A stretch of DNA of 64,000 nucleotides from positions 1,037,185 to 1,101,184 of the forward strand of contig CP051238.1 in the NCBI GenBank assembly GCA_017794925.1, given 5' to 3'. The position numbers and the translations under genes were made by a program. Shown one piece after another: positions 8,003 to 16,384 of this stretch. The number at the start of each line of letters is the position of its first letter. The stretch's first letter is position 1. Under the pieces are notes generated by a model. The model was not told the origin of the DNA, did no database searches, and saw nothing but the letters and a program-made list of their open reading frames with translations. The DNA is from Aestuariibacter sp. GTDB taxonomy: Bacteria > Pseudomonadota > Gammaproteobacteria > Enterobacterales > Alteromonadaceae.

Positions 8003-9217
8003 TTATTGCGTATTTAACAGAGCGCTTAACGGCACTTTGGTAACCACAATATCTTCTTTGTTTTCCGCATACGCAACGTAAAGTGCGTCTTCGGTAACCC
8101 AGCTTTTGGGATAGCTAAATCCCACCCGTTTGTACTTGCCGTCATACCGCATGGGTACATTGGAAGCTTCGTTTCGCAACATAAAAAACCGGTTAAAGGA
8201 ACTGCCGTTGTCACTCAGGCTCAGTACCAGTGGCATTCGGGTTTTACTGCCGCTTGGGCAATTTACGATAAAGGCCACGCCATTGGGCAGATTTCCCGCA
8301 CTTAATTTAGCTCTGGCGTCGGGCATATTGGTGATTTCGGGTAGGGTCCAGTGCTCTCCGTCATCATTGCTGGTAGACGTTAGTACGCGAAAACTGGATG
8401 CCTGATCGCGGAACACCATGGTTAGCTGGTTGTTCGTGCTGAACCAGGCAGGCTCAATTTCCCGGCTGGTTTTCCCTTCAAACGGCAGGTGCGGAAGATC
8501 TCCAAGCTGCCACCCATCTGTGCCCGAGGGATTATCGGTGTACATGGGAGTTGCGATTAAGCCCGGGTAACGATGCAGGGTAGTCAGTATTCTGCCGCTG
8601 GGCGTGATGTGCAGGTCTTGCTCAATGATGCCGTTTACGTCAGTGCCATCGGCCATTTTAAGGCGCTTAGCCGGTTGCCAGATTAGTCCATCGCTAGAGG
8701 TTGTGTAGAGAACATACCCGGGCGTTTGGAGCTGCTTGTTCGGCCAGACATTGAAGTAGGCTACCAATGTGTCGCCATCCGACCACCACCCGCCATTAGT
8801 GATCAGACTGCCATTGCCGGAACTTGCCATCACGCGCGGCTTATACCAATGTTCGCCGTCTTCACTTATGGCATATAAGACCTGGGTGTCGGGTGCATCT
8901 TCATCCTGAGCAGAACTCTGCCATTGCATGAAATAGCGCCCTTTATGGGCGATCATTACTGCGCCATGATTGTATTTTGCGCCTGGCTTACCCTTAAATA
9001 CCGTATGGTGCGTCACCTGTGGCGCATGCGGTAAGCTGGCTAATGCTTCGGCTGACAGTGCGCCTTCGGGTATGAGTTGTACTTCTGCTACGACGCCGGA
9101 AACAGGCAATGACAACAAGACAGCCGCCGCGAGCATGCGCCTGACGTTTCTGGAACAATTTCTGGACACCCACCTTTTTAATGCAAACGAAAAATGCCCT
9201 GCGATAAACCCATCCAT
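8003..9217 (-). CDS. Secreted sialidase-like (BNR/Asp-box) protein
   Basis: About 404 residues from the ATG at 9217, which has AAGG 8 bases upstream; the frame stays open to 9301, and an internal ATG at 9136 right before the hydrophobic run (MLAAAVLLSLPVSGVVA) is also possible. Three Asp-box repeats (S-x-D-x-G-x-x-W) are visible: SEDGEHW, SSDGLIW and SNDDGEHW. This indicates a six-bladed beta-propeller of the sialidase/exo-glycosidase type acting outside the cytoplasm. I do not see a clear FRIP motif, so true sialidase activity is uncertain. One GTGGGTGTCC repeat copy (9163-9173) lies inside the leader and is translated as RWVSRN, which suggests the repeat has become part of the 5' end or that the start is downstream of it. 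Confidence 0.7.
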   Translation of the reverse strand: MDGFIAGHFSFALKRWVSRNCSRNVRRMLAAAVLLSLPVSGVVAEVQLIPEGALSAEALASLPHAPQVTHHTVFKGKPGAKYNHGAVMIAHKGRYFMQWQSSAQDEDAPDTQVLYAISEDGEHWYKPRVMASSGNGSLITNGGWWSDGDTLVAYFNVWPNKQLQTPGYVLYTTSSDGLIWQPAKRLKMADGTDVNGIIEQDLHITPSGRILTTLHRYPGLIATPMYTDNPSGTDGWQLGDLPHLPFEGKTSREIEPAWFSTNNQLTMVFRDQASSFRVLTSTSNDDGEHWTLPEITNMPDARAKLSAGNLPNGVAFIVNCPSGSKTRMPLVLSLSDNGSSFNRFFMLRNEASNVPMRYDGKYKRVGFSYPKSWVTEDALYVAYAENKEDIVVTKVPLSALLNTQ

Positions 9218-9290
9218 GCCTAATACCTTGATTTTAAATCCGATTGCGTTGGTATAACACAAATTACCTGTGATTCGCCATGGCTTTGGG

Positions 9291-9388
9291 TTTGTGGACA
9301 CCCACTTTTTTCATTGTTTTTCTAACTGTGAAAAAACATGGGTGTCTCAAAAAAGGTGTGTGTCCCAAAAAGTGTGGGTGTCCACAAA
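9291..9388. repeat. Inverted GTGGGTGTCC-type repeat element
   Basis: The left arm at 9291-9311 contains TTTGTGGACACCCACTTTT. The right arm at 9367-9388 contains its complement, with two extra bases (GTG before TGGGTGTCCACAAA). Two degenerate copies lie between them (GGGTGTCTC near 9340, GTGTGTCCC near 9356). Folded as RNA or single-stranded DNA it would give a hairpin of about 18 pairs with a loop of about 55 bases. The same 11-mer TGGACACCCAC occurs at 9163, 15261 and 15797. The form resembles REP/REPIN elements mobilised by RAYT transposases; no transposase gene is in the window. Confidence 0.7.
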
Positions 9389-9397
9389 TTGGGGGGT

Positions 9398-9438
9398 AAA
9401 AAAAGCGGTCGGTGTCTTTTCAGATCACAGACCGCTTT
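9398..9438 (-). terminator. Rho-independent terminator
   Basis: Stem AAAGCGGTC/GACCGCTTT with a 19-base loop; on the minus strand the stem is followed by seven T. It lies 27 bases after the stop of the FAD oxidoreductase gene and ends the two-gene operon that begins at 12279. Confidence 0.85.
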
Positions 9439-9465
9439 GAGGAGAACACGGTACTTTGGGAGGGT

Positions 9466-10788
9466 CTAGATTGCGCCGACTTCGATTTTAGAGCCGTCGT
9501 TCAGGCGCGACAGGTTGAATGGCGTGGCATCGATAAGTGGTGTGTTGTTTACCACTAAATCCGCCGCAACCTTGGCCAAACCCGGGCCTAAACCAAAACC
9601 ATGGCCTGAGCAGCCTGCCGCCAAATAAAATCCTTCGACATCATCAACGGCAGACATAACCGGTACGGCATCTGGCGTGCAGTCCACGTAGCTGCCCCAG
9701 CTCTCGGCAATTTCAATATCCTTAAGTGCCGGAAACAGAGTGCGAACGGCGTGAAGTGTTTGCTTAATATTCTTACCGTGAGGATCCGGGTTAAGTATCC
9801 GCATGGCTTCCATGGGGGAAGGGCCGGTATTTTTCCAGCGGTTTATGGCTTCAGGGCCTTTGAAGAACGAGCTTCCCAGGTTCACCTGTACCGCCTTAAT
9901 GCGCTTCATAAACATCGGCATGAATTCTTTGGCAAAGCGAATGCCCTGTGGCGTAAATTCCAGCAATGCCGTACCACTGAGTGCTACAGTGTAGCTGCCA
10001 TCTAAACGGCGGGTGAGGGCAACACCGGAGGTGTAAATGGCCTCACCGATATTCTCAATAGGTTTGGAACGAAACGCGGTTTGCCTAACGCTAGCCTGAG
10101 GAAAGCGAATACCATGATGGCTGCAGAATGTTGACGCCCAGGCGCCTGCAGCGCACAACACGCGCTGGGTACGAATAGTGCCTTTTTCGGTGATCACAGC
10201 CTCTACTTTGCCGTTAGTGATGTCCATACCGCGCGCCGCACATTGCTGATGAATGGTTGCGCCGTTACGGCGTGCGCCTTCGGCAATCATAGGCGCGGCG
10301 ATGGCGGGTTCACCTTTGCCGTCATCCATTGAATGTACGCCGCCTAACCAGGTGCGCCCATTGGCCGGAATCATCTCGTTGGCTTCTTTGGCGCTTAACA
10401 TACGGGTGTTAACGTTGAATTGTTTAGCGACTTCTCGCCAGCTGTCCCATTCTGCCAATTGTTGAGGATCATCCGTGGCATAGCGAAGGCCACAGCGGCG
10501 GAAACCCAGGTCCTGACCCAGATCTTCAGTCATCTCGTCCCACAGGCGCATGGAAAGTCCCGAGGTGGGGAGCTCCCGTGCGTCACGGTTTTGCTGACGA
10601 CACCAGCCCCAGTTTCGGCTCGATTGTTCAGCACCCACCAATCCTTTCTCGATCAAAGCAACCGAGTAACCTTGCTTCGCCAGAAAATAGCTGGCACAGG
10701 CACCAATAATACCGCCACCAATAACAACGACATCGGCCTGAGAAGGCAATGTTTCATTGCTGGCAATTTTCTTTAACGTCGGGGTCAT
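9466..10788 (-). CDS. FAD-dependent oxidoreductase (DadA/glycine oxidase family)
   Basis: 440 residues. The N-terminal dinucleotide-binding motif VVVIGGGIIGACASYFLAKQ is at about residues 20-40, followed by the acidic end of the second strand (ALIEKG). The C-terminal FAD loop AAGCSGHGFGLGPGLAK is present. Enzymes of this fold oxidise secondary or primary amines with release of an imine or aldehyde. It is the second gene of an operon: the aldehyde dehydrogenase gene ends 30 bases upstream. The pairing suggests amine oxidation followed by aldehyde oxidation. It resembles, but is not identical to, the fragment at 1-264, so this strain may hold two enzymes for related substrates. Confidence 0.85.
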   Translation of the reverse strand: MTPTLKKIASNETLPSQADVVVIGGGIIGACASYFLAKQGYSVALIEKGLVGAEQSSRNWGWCRQQNRDARELPTSGLSMRLWDEMTEDLGQDLGFRRCGLRYATDDPQQLAEWDSWREVAKQFNVNTRMLSAKEANEMIPANGRTWLGGVHSMDDGKGEPAIAAPMIAEGARRNGATIHQQCAARGMDITNGKVEAVITEKGTIRTQRVLCAAGAWASTFCSHHGIRFPQASVRQTAFRSKPIENIGEAIYTSGVALTRRLDGSYTVALSGTALLEFTPQGIRFAKEFMPMFMKRIKAVQVNLGSSFFKGPEAINRWKNTGPSPMEAMRILNPDPHGKNIKQTLHAVRTLFPALKDIEIAESWGSYVDCTPDAVPVMSAVDDVEGFYLAAGCSGHGFGLGPGLAKVAADLVVNNTPLIDATPFNLSRLNDGSKIEVGAI

Positions 10789-10818
10789 GCTGTACCTTCA
10801 ACTATCAATACTTAACTT

Positions 10819-12279
10819 TTATGCTTCACCAAAGCCAACGATGGCTTTGGTTTCCAGATATTCTTCAAAGCCTTCCAGGCCAAATTCACGACCACTACCA
10901 GACTGCTTGTAGCCGCCGAATGGCGCATGGGCATCCCAGGCCGGATAGTTAATATGCACCTGGCCACTGCGGATTAAACGCGCTACACGGCGAGCTTCAT
11001 TTAGATTCTTAGACTGTATATGGGCGGCGAGGCCGTAAACGGTGTCGTTAGCCATTGCGATAGCTTCGTCCACCGTGTCGTAAGGGATCATGCACAGCAC
11101 TGGTCCAAAAATTTCTTCGCGAGCAATTGCCATGTCATTGGTTACTTCACTGAAGATGGTGGGGCGCACGAAGAAGCCCGCATCAAATCCATCTGGTCTT
11201 CCCACGCCACCGGTAATGCACTTGGTGTTTTCCGAAAGCCCTTTTTCAATCATTAACTGCACTCGGTCGAACTGAGCACGGTTGGCTAATGGACCGTGTG
11301 TGGCTGTCACATTGTTTGAGCGGCCAATCACAATGGTATTTACGGCTTCAATGGCCAGTTGTTCGGCTTCTGCCAGTTTTTCGCGTGGCACCAGCATGCG
11401 CGTCGGCGCGCTACACGACTGACCATTATTGCGCATACAGGCCAATACGCCCGGTCCAATAGCTGTCTGCAGATCTGCATCGGGTAGAATAATGTTAGGT
11501 GATTTACCGCCTAACTCTTGCGCAACACGTTTTACCGTAGGCGCTGCTGCCTGTGCCACCAATATGCCAGCGCGGGTTGATCCGGTAATCGATACCATAT
11601 CCACCAGAGGATGGCTGGACAGTACAGAGCCTACTTCAGGGCCATCACCGTTCAACAGATTAAATACACCGGCGGGCACACCGGCATCATGCAGAATATC
11701 AGCGAAAGCCAATGCACTGAGTGGCGATAGTTCACTGGGCTTGAGTACAACCGTACAACCCGTGGCAATCGCCGGACCGACTTTGGCGGTGATTTGATAC
11801 AGCGGCCAGTTCCAGGGCGTGATTAAGCCCGCAACACCAATGGGTTCGCGCGCAATGGCGGTAGTGCCGCGCATCTGTGTAAATTCGTAACTGGCCAGAT
11901 TATCCCGGGCAACCTGCAAATGGGCCAGGGCCAGTGGCACATGAGCCGTGCGGGCGTAATTAATCGGCGCGCCCATTTCGGTAGACAGGATTTGGGCCAA
12001 TTGCTCAGCGCGGGCTTCAAAAAGTGCAATCACGCCGTCCAGCACTGCCAAACGATCGTCAACTGATGTTTGACTCCAGGCCGGAAATGCAGCAGCCGCC
12101 GCTTTTATAGCAGTATCGGTATCGTTGGCGCTGCCTAATGCGAGTTCGCCAATCAGGCTTTCATCCGAAGGGTTAATGATGTCATGCGTGCGTGAAGAGC
12201 TAACCTGCACCCATTGACCATTTATGTAGGCCTGTTGCAGCCTGCCAAGGGTTTTTAACTCGTCTACCGGGTGCGTCAT
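10819..12279 (-). CDS. NAD(P)-dependent aldehyde dehydrogenase
   Basis: 486 residues from the ATG at 12279 (MTHPVDELKT), preceded by AGGA at good spacing; a longer frame to 12315 has a poorer start. It shows the ALDH landmarks: PWNWPL, KPSELSPLSA for cofactor binding, the Glu region VAQELGGKSPNI, the catalytic Cys in NNGQSCSAPTRM and the late EEIFGPVL. It oxidises an aldehyde to the acid in the cytoplasm. The family is broad, close to betaine-aldehyde/gamma-aminobutyraldehyde-type enzymes, so the substrate is open. It is transcribed ahead of the FAD oxidoreductase, which could supply its substrate, and diverges from an M20 amidohydrolase. Confidence 0.88.
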   Translation of the reverse strand: MTHPVDELKTLGRLQQAYINGQWVQVSSSRTHDIINPSDESLIGELALGSANDTDTAIKAAAAAFPAWSQTSVDDRLAVLDGVIALFEARAEQLAQILSTEMGAPINYARTAHVPLALAHLQVARDNLASYEFTQMRGTTAIAREPIGVAGLITPWNWPLYQITAKVGPAIATGCTVVLKPSELSPLSALAFADILHDAGVPAGVFNLLNGDGPEVGSVLSSHPLVDMVSITGSTRAGILVAQAAAPTVKRVAQELGGKSPNIILPDADLQTAIGPGVLACMRNNGQSCSAPTRMLVPREKLAEAEQLAIEAVNTIVIGRSNNVTATHGPLANRAQFDRVQLMIEKGLSENTKCITGGVGRPDGFDAGFFVRPTIFSEVTNDMAIAREEIFGPVLCMIPYDTVDEAIAMANDTVYGLAAHIQSKNLNEARRVARLIRSGQVHINYPAWDAHAPFGGYKQSGSGREFGLEGFEEYLETKAIVGFGEA

Positions 12280-12533
12280 GGTAATCCTGTTCCGTTGATT
12301 CTGGATGCAGCACAATCTACTGCATTGTTACGACCTACTGACCAATGATGAACAGTATAGGGGGATGACAGCAGCATGGGTTGCTGCTTTGAGTGACCGA
12401 ACAGCAAATTATATTAAAAGCTGGCGCGTAAAGCAGTCGATATCACTTTTTGATTGGCGCTAGAATGGTTGAACGAGATTTACATGATGCTGAAAGCCCG
12501 ATTCGCCAAAAGGGCAGCCACAAGGACATCCAC

Positions 12534-13715
12534 ATGCCTTCTAAAACACTGCCTGATGTTGATGCGTTAATCAAACCATTGATCGATTTCCGTCGTGATA
12601 TTCACGCGCACCCTGAACTTGCTTATAAAGAGGTGTCAACCGCAAGAAAAGTGGCTGAGGCACTGGCTTCAGCTGGCCTGAAGGTAACAACCGGCGTGGG
12701 TAAAACCGGCGTGGTTGCCAGCTTAAAAGTGGGTAACGGCACACGCTCAATCGGTTTGCGGGCTGATATGGACGCGTTGCCCATTCAGGAAGAAACCGGG
12801 CTGCCCTACGCCAGCTGCCACGATGGCGTATTCCACGGATGCGGGCATGACGGTCACACCACCATGTTACTTGGCGCTGCGCAATTTTTGGCGAAAACGC
12901 AGCAATTTGATGGCATTGTACACTTTATTTTTCAGCCCGCAGAAGAGGGGCAGGCGGGCGCAAAAGCCATGATAGACGATGGTTTGTTTGAACGGTTCCC
13001 GTGTGACCGCGTTTATGCGCTGCACAACTGGCCGGACTTACCCGCGGGAACCATTGCAACAAGACCCGGCCCCATTATGGCGGCAGCCGATAAATTCAGT
13101 ATTCGTGTACATGGCAAAGGGGGGCACGCCGCTGCGCCGCATCAGACGCCCGATGCCATTCTTGCGGCCAGTGAACTGGTTACTCAGCTTCACACGATTG
13201 TGTCGCGTCGGATTGCCCCCACCTCTACTGCGGTGTTGTCGGTGACACAAATAGCAGGTGGCAGTTCGCACAACGTGTTGCCGGGCAGCGTGAGCTTAAC
13301 CGGCACGGTTCGAACGTTTGATCCGGAAGTGCAAAATACCATTGAAAAGGCTATTCGGCAGGTGATTCAGGGCGTGGCACTGGCTACCTTTACGGATATT
13401 TCACTGGATTACAATCGCTATTACCCGGCTACCATCAATCACGAATCGGCGGCCTTGCGAGCGCTGGACGTAGCAGCCAGTGTGGGCAATGCCCAATTAG
13501 CCCCAGAGCCCGCTTTTACTTCGGAAGATTTTGCGTTCATGTTGCAAGCCTGCGAGGGGGCCTACATTTGGTTAGGTCAGGGGACTGAACAACCTACCAT
13601 TCCGCTGCATCATCCTCACTATGATTTTAATGATGATGTACTCGCTACAGGCATTCAGTTGCTGGTTGCGCTGGCAGAAGATTATTTAAGCGAAAAAGAA
13701 GATCGTACCGAATAA
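12534..13715 (+). CDS. M20D amidohydrolase (hippurate hydrolase/IAA-amino acid hydrolase type)
   Basis: 393 residues from the ATG at 12534 (MPSKTLPDVD) with AAGGA about 8 bases upstream; the frame opens 84 bases earlier but without a ribosome site. Family motifs are clear: FRRDIHAHPELAYKE near the N-terminus, GLRADMDALPI, the metal-binding CGHDGHTTMLLGAA, and PAEEGQAGAKAM with the catalytic Glu pair. It hydrolyses N-acyl amino acids or similar amides in the cytoplasm. It is divergent from the aldehyde dehydrogenase/FAD oxidoreductase operon, consistent with joint catabolism of an acylated amino compound (inference). Confidence 0.88.
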   Translation: MPSKTLPDVDALIKPLIDFRRDIHAHPELAYKEVSTARKVAEALASAGLKVTTGVGKTGVVASLKVGNGTRSIGLRADMDALPIQEETGLPYASCHDGVFHGCGHDGHTTMLLGAAQFLAKTQQFDGIVHFIFQPAEEGQAGAKAMIDDGLFERFPCDRVYALHNWPDLPAGTIATRPGPIMAAADKFSIRVHGKGGHAAAPHQTPDAILAASELVTQLHTIVSRRIAPTSTAVLSVTQIAGGSSHNVLPGSVSLTGTVRTFDPEVQNTIEKAIRQVIQGVALATFTDISLDYNRYYPATINHESAALRALDVAASVGNAQLAPEPAFTSEDFAFMLQACEGAYIWLGQGTEQPTIPLHHPHYDFNDDVLATGIQLLVALAEDYLSEKEDRTE

Positions 13716-13790
13716 TGCGGATCTACAGCAGCATATGTTTGCGCTGCACCGGTACTATTTATTCATCAATACAGTGTTAAAGGCAGTTTT

Positions 13791-14708
13791 GTGAAGTCTG
13801 AGATAGCAATGTCAATTCGTAGCATGACCGAGGCCGATTTACCGGTGTGCTTGTCGTTTACCCAACAAGTCAAATGGCCCCACAGGTCAATTGACTGGCA
13901 ATTGCACTTTGAACTGGGGTATGGCAGCGTTATTGAAGCGAACCTTGATTCAGACAATGCACTATCTGCACCTCAGATCTTGGGCTGTATTTTGTGGTGG
14001 GATTACCCAGCGCTGAACAACGCAAGCAACAAGTCCTTAACTACCTCCGATTTGGGCTGTGCAACAGTTGGTTTGGTGGTTGTGCCTGATGCCATGCAAG
14101 GCCGGGGACTAGGCCGCACATTAATGAATACCGTGATGGAACAAACCGGCGAGCGCAATTTGCAGCTGGTGGCTACTGTGGCCGGCAAGCGTCTTTATGA
14201 ACAGTGTGGATTTACCGCAAAAAGTACCATTTATCAGGTTCAGGGTGAGCTAACTACAAAGCCTGACGTTGCTGATGACATCGAGATCACAGACGTCGAC
14301 GCGAGTTCACTGTCTACCGTTATAGAACTGGACAATCAGGCCTTTCAGGCCGACCGCAGTGCATTACTTCAAGCGCTAATGGCGCGAGGCCGTTGTGTGA
14401 TTGCTAAACAAAATGGCAAAGCACTGGGTTATGCATTTATCCGCGAGAGCGGACGGGGCGAAACGATTGGCCCGGTGGTTGCCAATGATGCTGTTGTAGC
14501 AAAAGCTCTGGCGGCAGCGTTGCTTCAGCAAGCAAAAACATTTGTGCGTTTTGACCTTACCGAACACGCCAGTGGCCTGAAAGGTTGGTTGACTGACCTT
14601 GGATTGCAGCAGGTCGATGAGGTAAGCTTAATGGTCAAAGGCGAATGGCTGGCTGAGCAGGCAGCTGATTCGCAGGTATACAGCCTGGCGTCGCAGGCTT
14701 TCGGCTAG
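13791..14708 (+). CDS. Two-domain GNAT N-acetyltransferase
   Basis: 305 residues from a GTG at 13791 with AAGG 7-8 bases before it; an ATG at 13809 is an alternative. The first GNAT domain (about residues 8-140) has the acetyl-CoA loop VVVPDAMQGRGLGRTLM. A second domain (about 160-290) resembles the Acetyltransf_18 type (ALGYAFIRESGRGETIGPVVANDA). Both act in the cytoplasm on small molecules or proteins; the acceptor is unknown. The gene follows the M20 amidohydrolase on the same strand after a 75-base gap and may be co-transcribed, so a role in amino-compound metabolism is possible. Confidence 0.75.
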   Translation: MKSEIAMSIRSMTEADLPVCLSFTQQVKWPHRSIDWQLHFELGYGSVIEANLDSDNALSAPQILGCILWWDYPALNNASNKSLTTSDLGCATVGLVVVPDAMQGRGLGRTLMNTVMEQTGERNLQLVATVAGKRLYEQCGFTAKSTIYQVQGELTTKPDVADDIEITDVDASSLSTVIELDNQAFQADRSALLQALMARGRCVIAKQNGKALGYAFIRESGRGETIGPVVANDAVVAKALAAALLQQAKTFVRFDLTEHASGLKGWLTDLGLQQVDEVSLMVKGEWLAEQAADSQVYSLASQAFG

Positions 14709-14735
14709 CGATTGCAATGCATTAGGAGTGGGTGG

Positions 14736-15098
14736 GTGATAACACGGGCAATAAAAAACTGGGTACTATGCATACTGTTGGCATTCGCCACGCAGGCATC
14801 CAGTACTGCCTTTGATAACCATGCCTCGCATCAGGCCGGTACCGAGCATGTCAGTTTTGAACATGAGCACAGTGCTGAGCAAACTGGGCAATCTGAGTTG
14901 AATTCAACAGGTTTCGCCGGGGAAGCGGCTGATTTCGATTGCCACCATTGTTGTCACTGCCACGGCTCACATCATGTTTATCTTCCAGTTGTAGTAAGTC
15001 ATGCCGGACTTACTGCATTCAAAGGCATTCAGCCTGACTTTTATGCAAACCTGCATAAGGGTTTTCTGCGAAATTTGCTGCGTCCTCCCATCGTTTAA
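14736..15098 (+). CDS. Small His/Cys-rich exported protein ahead of metal RND operon
   Basis: 120 residues from the GTG at 14736, which has AGGAG at optimal distance; a TTG at 14712 opens the frame earlier but lacks a ribosome site. A hydrophobic N-terminus (NWVLCILLAFATQASS) looks like a signal peptide or anchor. A middle region is rich in His and Glu (HEHSAEQ), followed by DCHHCCHCHGSHH, a dense cluster of possible metal ligands. Small proteins of this kind (DUF2946-like) commonly precede czcCBA genes. It starts 27 bases after the GNAT gene and lies 65 bases before czcC. A role in binding or sensing metal in the periplasm is inferred. Confidence 0.7.
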   Translation: MITRAIKNWVLCILLAFATQASSTAFDNHASHQAGTEHVSFEHEHSAEQTGQSELNSTGFAGEAADFDCHHCCHCHGSHHVYLPVVVSHAGLTAFKGIQPDFYANLHKGFLRNLLRPPIV

Positions 15099-15163
15099 CG
15101 CGCCGGAATACTTCATAGCGCTGCGTAAAAGCAGCGAACGATAACGTTAAACGAGACTTATGT

Positions 15164-16381
15164 ATGTTGTACAAAAATATATGTGCAGCGTGTTTACTCA
15201 CGCTAAGCACAGGCGCGTACGCGCAAGCAAAAAACTGGGCCGGCTGGCTGCTGCAAACTGTGGACACCCACCCTTCCATTCTGGCGCTGGAACACGACGC
15301 CAGAGCGAACGGGTATCAGGCCGCGGCTTTCACTAAGCCGTTTTATAACCCTTCACTGGATACCAGTCTGGAACGCGAGGGTAGTGAAATTAATTACCAG
15401 ATTGGGTTATCAAGTCAGCTGGACTGGCACGATGTGCAGTCTTCGCAAATTCAGGTGGGAAACTTTTTAGCGGAGCAAAGTCAGTTGGCACTGGAAATCG
15501 CAAGGTCAGATTTGCTCTCTGAATCTCTTAAAGCTCAAATATCTTTAACCTATGCTGAGCGACAATATGAAATTGCAACAAAGCGTGTGAATCAATCCAT
15601 TGAATTGCTTGATATTATCGGGAAGAAGGTTGAAACAGGTGAGGTGCCGGAGATTACCCTTGCGTTTACCAAGGCTGCCACTGCAGAAGCTATGGTGGCC
15701 GAGAGTGAATGGCTCACGTCCTGGCAACAGGCAAAGCAAGACGTAGTGACGGTGCTGGGCCGAATGGGGTTAGACACACCCATCAGCGACAAAGTCTGGA
15801 CACCCACACTTTCCTTGCTTTCGCCTGGGCAAATTCAACAGTTACCGTCACTGCGCTATGCACATCTGAGCTGGCTGATAGCCACCAATGAGGTGGATGT
15901 CCAGCGAACCAGCAATAAGCCTGTGCCTACGGTTGGCTTTGGCGTGGGGCGTCAGGCGGGGGAGCCGTTGCTTTCGTTGTCGATGTCGGTGCCGCTGAAT
16001 ATTCGCAACGACTTCAATGATGTCACTGAGGTTGCGAAACAGCGCGCTTTGGCCAGTGAGCAGCAATTGCAGGCCGAGGTCATTGCTGTGCGCGAGGCGA
16101 TTTCATCTACCTACCAGCAATTACAGCTACTTGGCGAACGGTTTCGCATTTGGGAGCAGATTGATTCGAGCGATTTTACGGTTCAAGCACAGGTGCTTGT
16201 TGACCGGTTTTCTGCCGGAGATCTGCCATTCACAGACTTTCATGCGCAGTTGAATGAACTATTGAGTGGCCAGCAAGCAGCGCTAACCCTTACTTATCAG
16301 TATCAGTTGGCCTACATCAATTATTTACATCAGAGCGCAGGGTTGGTGGCACACATCAATGCCCTGGCCGACGAGGAGTAA
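15164..16381 (+). CDS. czcC: Outer-membrane efflux protein of metal RND system (CzcC type)
   Basis: 405 residues. A signal peptide (MLYKNICAACLLTLSTGAYAQA) is followed by two TolC-family repeat halves with long amphipathic helices and the typical DTHPSILALEHDARA opening. The C-terminal half includes the repeat-specific LLSGQQAALTLTYQYQLAYINYL. It forms the outer-membrane duct for the adaptor and pump encoded next. The next gene starts 3 bases after its stop. The 11-mer TGGACACCCAC, which marks the repeat element at 9291, occurs twice inside this gene (15261 and 15797). Confidence 0.87.
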   Translation: MLYKNICAACLLTLSTGAYAQAKNWAGWLLQTVDTHPSILALEHDARANGYQAAAFTKPFYNPSLDTSLEREGSEINYQIGLSSQLDWHDVQSSQIQVGNFLAEQSQLALEIARSDLLSESLKAQISLTYAERQYEIATKRVNQSIELLDIIGKKVETGEVPEITLAFTKAATAEAMVAESEWLTSWQQAKQDVVTVLGRMGLDTPISDKVWTPTLSLLSPGQIQQLPSLRYAHLSWLIATNEVDVQRTSNKPVPTVGFGVGRQAGEPLLSLSMSVPLNIRNDFNDVTEVAKQRALASEQQLQAEVIAVREAISSTYQQLQLLGERFRIWEQIDSSDFTVQAQVLVDRFSAGDLPFTDFHAQLNELLSGQQAALTLTYQYQLAYINYLHQSAGLVAHINALADEE

Positions 16382-16384
16382 TCC

